11,358 bases of DNA, taken from assembly GCA_001632435.1 (NCBI GenBank), contig KV424188.1, positions 7,833-19,190 of the forward strand. The letters run 5' to 3'. Positions within the stretch are counted from its first letter, which is position 1, and each line of letters starts with the position of its first letter. Position numbers and translations under genes: made by a program. This stretch comes from Calocera cornea HHB12733 (lineage: Eukaryota; Basidiomycota; Dacrymycetes; Dacrymycetales; Dacrymycetaceae). The notes below the pieces were generated by a model. It ran no database searches. It was not told where the DNA came from and was given only the letters and a program-made list of their open reading frames with translations. Below are positions 7,059 to 11,358 of this stretch, one piece after another.

Positions 7059-9129
7059 ATGCCTACCCGCACGTTCGAAAGTGGCTACCCATGGGCCTGT
7101 GGTCTCAAGGATGCCATCAAGCTTCCACCCCTGTGGTTCCCGATATTGGATATGGAGGGTGTCTGGAGACTTGCGCCCCAGTCCAGTCAGTCGTGGTTCC
7201 CGGCAGAAGGGGAAGCACAGGTGCGGATTATGCGTCCTAGCCACACCATCTATCACACTGTGCCGTACCCGCCCGCGGCGGACCAATCAGTACGTTTTAC
7301 CTTCACTCATTCCCATCTTTCATGATTGCTCATCACCCCTACAGGTTGTCCTTCATTTCAACCCAGTCCATCGTGGCGACATTGAAGACAGGCTTGCAGA
7401 TCCTAAAGTTCACGGAGGGAGCCGGGAGCCGTCTCTTGCTCCCCAGCGACTTGATACCACCACCCCGTGGCTGCAGTTCTCCACAAGCCAGATGCCCGCA
7501 TGCCAGAACTTCGAGTCCCTGCCGACCTACTACATCCACGACAGGGTCAGTGCCCTCCAAACAGATTGTGCACTCCACAATTCCCACCTCGAGGTCCTCG
7601 CCGGTCGTGGTCCCCACGACATCCCATTCCGTCCCAAGAGGAACCAGCTCTGCGTATGGGCCCGAAGCGACCAGGATCCGACTGTCTACCCACAGGCATT
7701 CAATAAGGACTTTCCGCATCGTCCATATTGCCCTGCTCCTCCAGCGGACGCTTTCAATGCTTGGGTTTGGTGGGTGCCACTTCTCCAAAGATGGTGCATA
7801 CCGATCCACCCCGATCCACACGTCGCTCCATTGGGCTATACTGTTGCTCGCTTTCGAGTCCAACCAGCCCTTGTCCGCATGCTGGAAGAAGCTCACACAT
7901 TCTGGCTTCGAGAAGCAACACAGGCTCGCGATCGTCACCCCCATGCACCACTCGTCCAGCTGTACACACCGCTCTCAGAGTGGAATTCCACCTTCAATCA
8001 TCCAATCCTTCATCGGCATCTACACTTCAATGTCCAACGTACAGCGTGGCTTCGCGCACAATGTCAAGTTCGCGACTTGATCGGTATCGCGAACTTCTTC
8101 AACACCATGAACGAAGTCGATCCCACTGCCCCAGACTCGTTCTCCTTCACCCTGGAACGATTGCCCCGCCTGGTGCAGAATTGGGTGGGTGTTCTCTACA
8201 CCTCGGTAGCCGACAATGATGCCACCCTCTCTCAATACTACCTGCACGGTGTGCCTGTTCTCGAAGCCACGCATACGCCCCCATCGGCGACAAGCAAGAG
8301 TTCACCAGGTGCTGCAGTGAGAGATTTCGACTACACCAGTGCATGGATACGCGAACAAAAGCAGCACATCTTGGAGAAGAACAAGCACAATCCTCTGGCC
8401 GCGCAGATTGTTCGTTGCAGCCTCACGACTGAGGCAGAAGCCTTATCCACGGTACGGAAGATCAATCGGGCACGTCAAGGGAAAAAGGAGCGGCTTAGGG
8501 AGAAGGCAGCAAAAAGCAAGCGACCAGTCGAGGAGGAGCCAGGGGAGGAGCTAGAGAACACCATCCAAGCAAAACACCAACGGCCCGCCACAATATCTGC
8601 AACAACCACTGCTTTAATGCCCGCCGTACCCCCTCCTGCTCGCCACCGATATTCTTCCCAACTACCGCTCTTTGTTCCCCCGCAAGGCGACCTCGCGCGT
8701 ACGGCACAGACAACGATGAACCCAAGGTCAAAGGCACTCACACCGCGCGAGTGGTGCGCCAAGAAGCGCCAGGAGTTGTCTGAGCGAGGGACGAACGTGT
8801 ACACTGTCACTCTCACCCATGAAACTACAAGTAACTCACCCTTTCCATTTTCACCTCACCCGAGCGTCCTGTCGCCCTCTGAACGCATTTCGTCCATGTC
8901 TCCAATTCCACCGTGCCAACCCGGGCCACGACCCTCCACACCAGAACTTACTACGAGCATGGATTCAGCCGTACGGTCCCAAATAGAGCTCCTCAGCAAC
9001 GTCATTCTCAAGAGTTGGGAGGAGGAGAAAGAGCAATATCAGGAGTGGGTCAAGGCCTTCCCCGTGGCGTTCACTCATGAAGGGTATCCTCCGGAAGCAC
9101 CTTGGCTGCCTTACAAGCACCTCTTCTAG
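7059..9129 (+). CDS. Unknown protein, two exons (671 aa), with basic NLS-like segment
   Basis: Exon 1 is 7059-7289 and exon 2 is 7345-9129 (TAG stop). The 55-nt intron has a GTACGT donor and a CCCCTACAG acceptor; the junction is phase 0 and joins ADQS to VVLHFNPVHRGD. The first ATG of the open frame is 7059, with G at -3. I do not recognise a named domain. Aromatic-rich segments look structured: LPTYYIHDRV, FNAWVWWVPLLQRWCIPIHP, and WVGVLYTSVADNDATLSQYY followed by LHGVPVLE (from residue 357). The style resembles large uncharacterised proteins common in mushroom genomes, but that is a weak recollection. Residues 449-471 are strongly basic (KINRARQGKKERLREKAAKS...), a possible nuclear localisation signal. 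EWCAKKRQELSERG (from about residue 546) precedes a Ser/Pro-rich linker and a charged C-terminal helix with SWEEEKEQYQEWVKAFPVAF. No signal peptide or membrane segment is seen. The gene is divergent from the F-box-like gene at 6472. Confidence 0.72.
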
Positions 9130-9575
9130 CTATGTTGTCATCACCATACCTCTATGATAATGTCATTCAAAGTTACAGCCTGCTGTCGCTCCCCAGTGGA
9201 CCTCGCCTGCTCTCCCCGTCCGACTGCACTATGCGTCAAACCCCCTTCCTTCCTCCTCAACTTTATTTCTGCCCCAATATGTGACACATCCTCCTACGAC
9301 TATTCCAAGCGCTTCCTAAAGTGCACTGTGTGTCCATATCACACCCACGCGAGCTGAACCTTTGCATCCTAAGCAGAACACGGCCTCTTTGCCTGATCCG
9401 AAGCCAGACGTCTAAAAGGAAATCCTCCAAACATCCTCTTTTGACTTCAAACTGAAGGCACGTTCTGGTATGGTATTCAACCCAATACCGCTTGACTATG
9501 CATTGCTACCCCTTTCATCGAAACACACTATTACATGCAGACATGTATCTACGGCATAAAGAAAAGTAACTTTGG
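9130..9575. other. Intergenic region between convergent genes
   Basis: This 446-base region separates the stops of the + strand gene (9129) and the - strand gene (9576). It would hold both 3' UTRs. I see no gene, repeat or structured RNA in it. Confidence 0.5.
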
Positions 9576-10383
9576 TTACACAACCCAGTCAATGGCTCGC
9601 ATCACATGAATGCGTGCAGTGAACCTCGGGTGTGGCGGCGGCCCCTGCGGAGGAACGCCCATATGGGACCTATCCAGATGCAAAGGCATGGGACCGAAAG
9701 GCCGTGGACACTCTGCACCGCCGATCCGGAAAGCCTGGGTCAGGTACATCTCGTCCAGGGGCATCATGTACACCAGGACGTCCTGGATACAGGCGGAGAA
9801 ACAGCCGGCAGGTTCAACGAAACGCATGCTTCGAAGCACAGTGTAGAACAGTACCGGCCCACAGTCCGCCGCATACATCGATTTCTGGTCGCGCTCGAAA
9901 TTGTACTCCCCCATACAGTTGATGATAGCACCGTACCATCCACCTAGACAGTCAAGTCAGTGATCTCCTTCTCCACTATGCAATGACGTGACGCACGTGT
10001 GCTTGTCATCCCGTATCCATCCGGAGGGGCAGACTTCAGGGAACGTGTGTGGAAGTCGTACGCGATACCGTAGCGAGAGTATGGAAGCTGTAACAGCCAC
10101 AAAGGGTGGCCCATTGCTACAGACAGTAATGCATGTCAGTTCCACACCAATATCACCACCACCAGCACTCACCCGGCAGTGCCATTGTTGTGTCAGTCAA
10201 CAGGCAAGTGGGCGTGCTGACAAGGTGCACGAGCAACAGTGATCCCGCCTTATCTGCGCAGGGTTGTGTTGTACACGTGCCTTGCCAGCACATTGTTGCT
10301 CCACTCGGGAGAAGCATGCAGTTCAACCCGACAGAAGCAACTTTGCGCCCCTGTGTTCTATCAACCGGAGGGGATTGGGGCAT
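9576..10383 (-). CDS. Unknown small protein, three exons (232 aa; 166 aa from the alternative start)
   Basis: I join exon 1 (10383-10173), exon 2 (10116-9997) and exon 3 (9943-9576, stop TAA). Intron 1 is 56 nt (10172-10117, GTGAGT donor, GTAG acceptor, AACTGAC branch region) and intron 2 is 53 nt (9996-9944, GTGCGT donor, CTAG acceptor). Both junctions are phase 1, and 211 + 120 + 368 = 699 nt is a whole number of codons. Exon 2 and exon 3 read as good protein: GHPLWLLQLPYSRYGIAYDF, then GWYGAIINCMGEYNFERDQK, a Cys-containing FVEPAGCFSACIQDVLVYMM and a Pro-rich GVPPQGPPPHPRF near the end. I know no family for it. The start is unsure: ATG 10383 gives the longest frame, but ATG 10185-10183 has a better context (A at -3, G at +4) and would leave a 13-nt first coding exon. 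Residues 1-66 of the long form are therefore doubtful. Confidence 0.6.
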
Positions 10384-10458
10384 TGAAGGAAATAATACGG
10401 TAAACGCATGGTGTCATTGAGGCGCACTGTCACGAACCACTGATACAGGTGTACATCC

Positions 10459-10466
10459 CTATATAC
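10459..10466 (-). promoter_or_regulatory. Possible TATA box for the small - strand gene
   Basis: On the - strand the bases read GTATATAG, 76 nt before ATG 10383. Transcription starting about 30 nt downstream would include two earlier ATGs (10417 and 10409) that open short frames of 18 and 28 codons. These could be small upstream frames or a sign that the first exon is modelled wrongly. Confidence 0.35.
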
Positions 10467-10531
10467 GTATCCTTCCTTACACCCTGTTCAGCATCTCAAT
10501 CGAAGATACTATACAGAGTGGTGTCCGTGCG

Positions 10532-11358
10532 CTAGGCTCCCATACGACGACTATACATGCCGAAGAGTCGGTCCATTCCCACCTTCATTTCTTCGTGCGA
10601 CCCATCTGAGTTGACGTGGTCGATGAGGAAGCTCGTCTTGCTCGATCGAGAGGCACGATCCCACTCTGTGATGCGACTCCTAAGTGTGAATTGAGCCACT
10701 TGGCCGGAGAGGTCGTAATAGGTGATGGGTCCGAGGTCGAAGATCTCCGCTATCGTGTCAGCGTCGGGATCCCCCACGCTGAAGGCGCATCACACCCATC
10801 AGACTCTTCCAAATCAAGCATGTGAGAAACACAGTGAACTCACGCTTCCCAGCCAAGGTCATCTGCAGGCGCCCGAAGGCGACCGTTGGCCCCCGTAGGG
10901 ATGCTGAATCAAGCCCCATATTCAGATGCCTAATCTTACGTGTGGTTTCAGTGGCTCACCGAGTGCGTACGTATGCACGCAGAGCCTGTTGTCGGGTTGG
11001 ATCGCAGTCGAACCAATCTTGCAGAAGACTTGTGATCGAGTACGTGTACAGATAACGATTGATCTCGCTGTATCAATGATTAGTCAATGTAAGTCACGCA
11101 GCTCAACGTCAGCGGCCCACCTGCGACATTCCGCCTCTTCAGTGCGCCCTGGGGCCCAAAGCCTCTCTTCTGCCTTGATCATCTTGTAGAGGTCCTGCAT
11201 CCTCTGATATACGAAGGCCCAATCGCCCCTCCGCGTCGCATCCCATTCGAACCTCTGTGCGTCCGCGTACCACTGGCTCTGGCGTCTCGCGTACAAGTGC
11301 TCGGAAAGGCGATGTCTCCCCACATATGCCGCAAGCTCCTCCATCGCAGTGTGCCACT
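10532..11358 (-). CDS. Unknown protein, last four exons (216 aa visible, 5' end outside window)
   Basis: I join exons 11358-11121, 11067-10960, 10903-10844 and 10778-10532 (TAG stop). The frame begins with TGG at 11356-11354 and has no break, so ATG 11344 is probably internal. Introns are 53 nt (11120-11068, GTGGGC donor, GACTAAT branch region), 56 nt (10959-10904, GTGAGC) and 65 nt (10843-10779, GTGAGT); all three interrupt at phase 2, and every junction keeps the frame. Visible segments in order: a helical, Arg-, Trp- and Tyr-rich part (SQWYADAQRFEWDATRRGDW, QRMQDLYKMIKAEERLW), LLQDWFDCDPTRQQALRAYV, a short linker with DPDADTIAEIFDLG, then ITYYDLSGQVAQFTLRSRIT and EWDRASRSSKTSFLIDHVNS. I do not recognise a domain; it looks like one of the uncharacterised mushroom families. 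It runs in the same direction as the small gene downstream, 148 bases from that gene's longest-frame ATG. Confidence 0.72.

Noticed and set aside
6952..7288. Direct read-through N-terminus of the 725-codon + strand frame
   Set aside because: The other frame over the same bases gives a better protein and joins through a well-formed 55-nt intron, so this part is a shadow.
7339..7944. - strand frame of 201 codons
   Set aside because: It is fully antisense to exon 2 of the 671-aa gene, whose sense frame is far longer and has a supported intron.
1..11358. CRISPR array, prokaryotic operon, tRNA or rRNA
   Set aside because: No spaced direct repeats of CRISPR type, no tRNA-like arms with a T-loop consensus, and short spliceosomal introns show that this is a fungal nuclear sequence.

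Overview
The window looks like nuclear DNA of a mushroom-forming basidiomycete (Agaricomycetes). The evidence is GC-rich coding sequence, seven inferable introns of only 53-65 nt (GTGCGT, GTGAGT or GTACGT type donors, CTAAT/CTGAT-like branch points), F-box genes in tandem, and the C-terminal end of a WD40-repeat protein with a tail typical of mushroom STAND/NLR-like proteins. No prokaryotic operon, tRNA, rRNA, CRISPR array or intact transposon is visible.

Layout from left to right: (1) 1-840, + strand, the 3' end of a WD40-repeat gene with four near-identical 129-bp repeats, a collapsed fifth one and a C-terminal cap; it enters from the left edge. (2) 1082-2392, - strand, an intronless, low-complexity, probably disordered 436-aa protein that I do not recognise. 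(3) 2797-4274, - strand, a three-exon F-box-like/leucine-rich protein rebuilt here from three reading frames (455 aa). (4) 4275-5464, a gene-free stretch with an orphan TATA box and a long GC-rich hairpin. (5) 5465-6472, - strand, a second, single-exon F-box-like protein (335 aa). (6) 6473-7058, a divergent intergenic region with three copies of an 11-bp motif, an AT-rich TATA-like block and a perfect 11-bp inverted repeat. (7) 7059-9129, + strand, a two-exon 671-aa protein of unknown function with a basic, NLS-like segment. (8) 9576-10383, - strand, a small three-exon unknown gene whose start is uncertain. (9) 10532 to beyond 11358, - strand, the last four exons of another unknown gene.

These genes do not form an obvious pathway. 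The picture is an accessory, lineage-specific neighbourhood. A WD40 gene of the type used in fungal non-self recognition sits beside two F-box/LRR genes, a class that expands in mushroom genomes and normally supplies substrate receptors to SCF ubiquitin ligases, and beside three unrecognised genes. The left part (1082-6472) is visibly more GC-rich, with G/C-ending codons, than the right part (7059-11358). All splice models are hand-made from frame continuity and splice signals; none has been checked against transcripts or databases.
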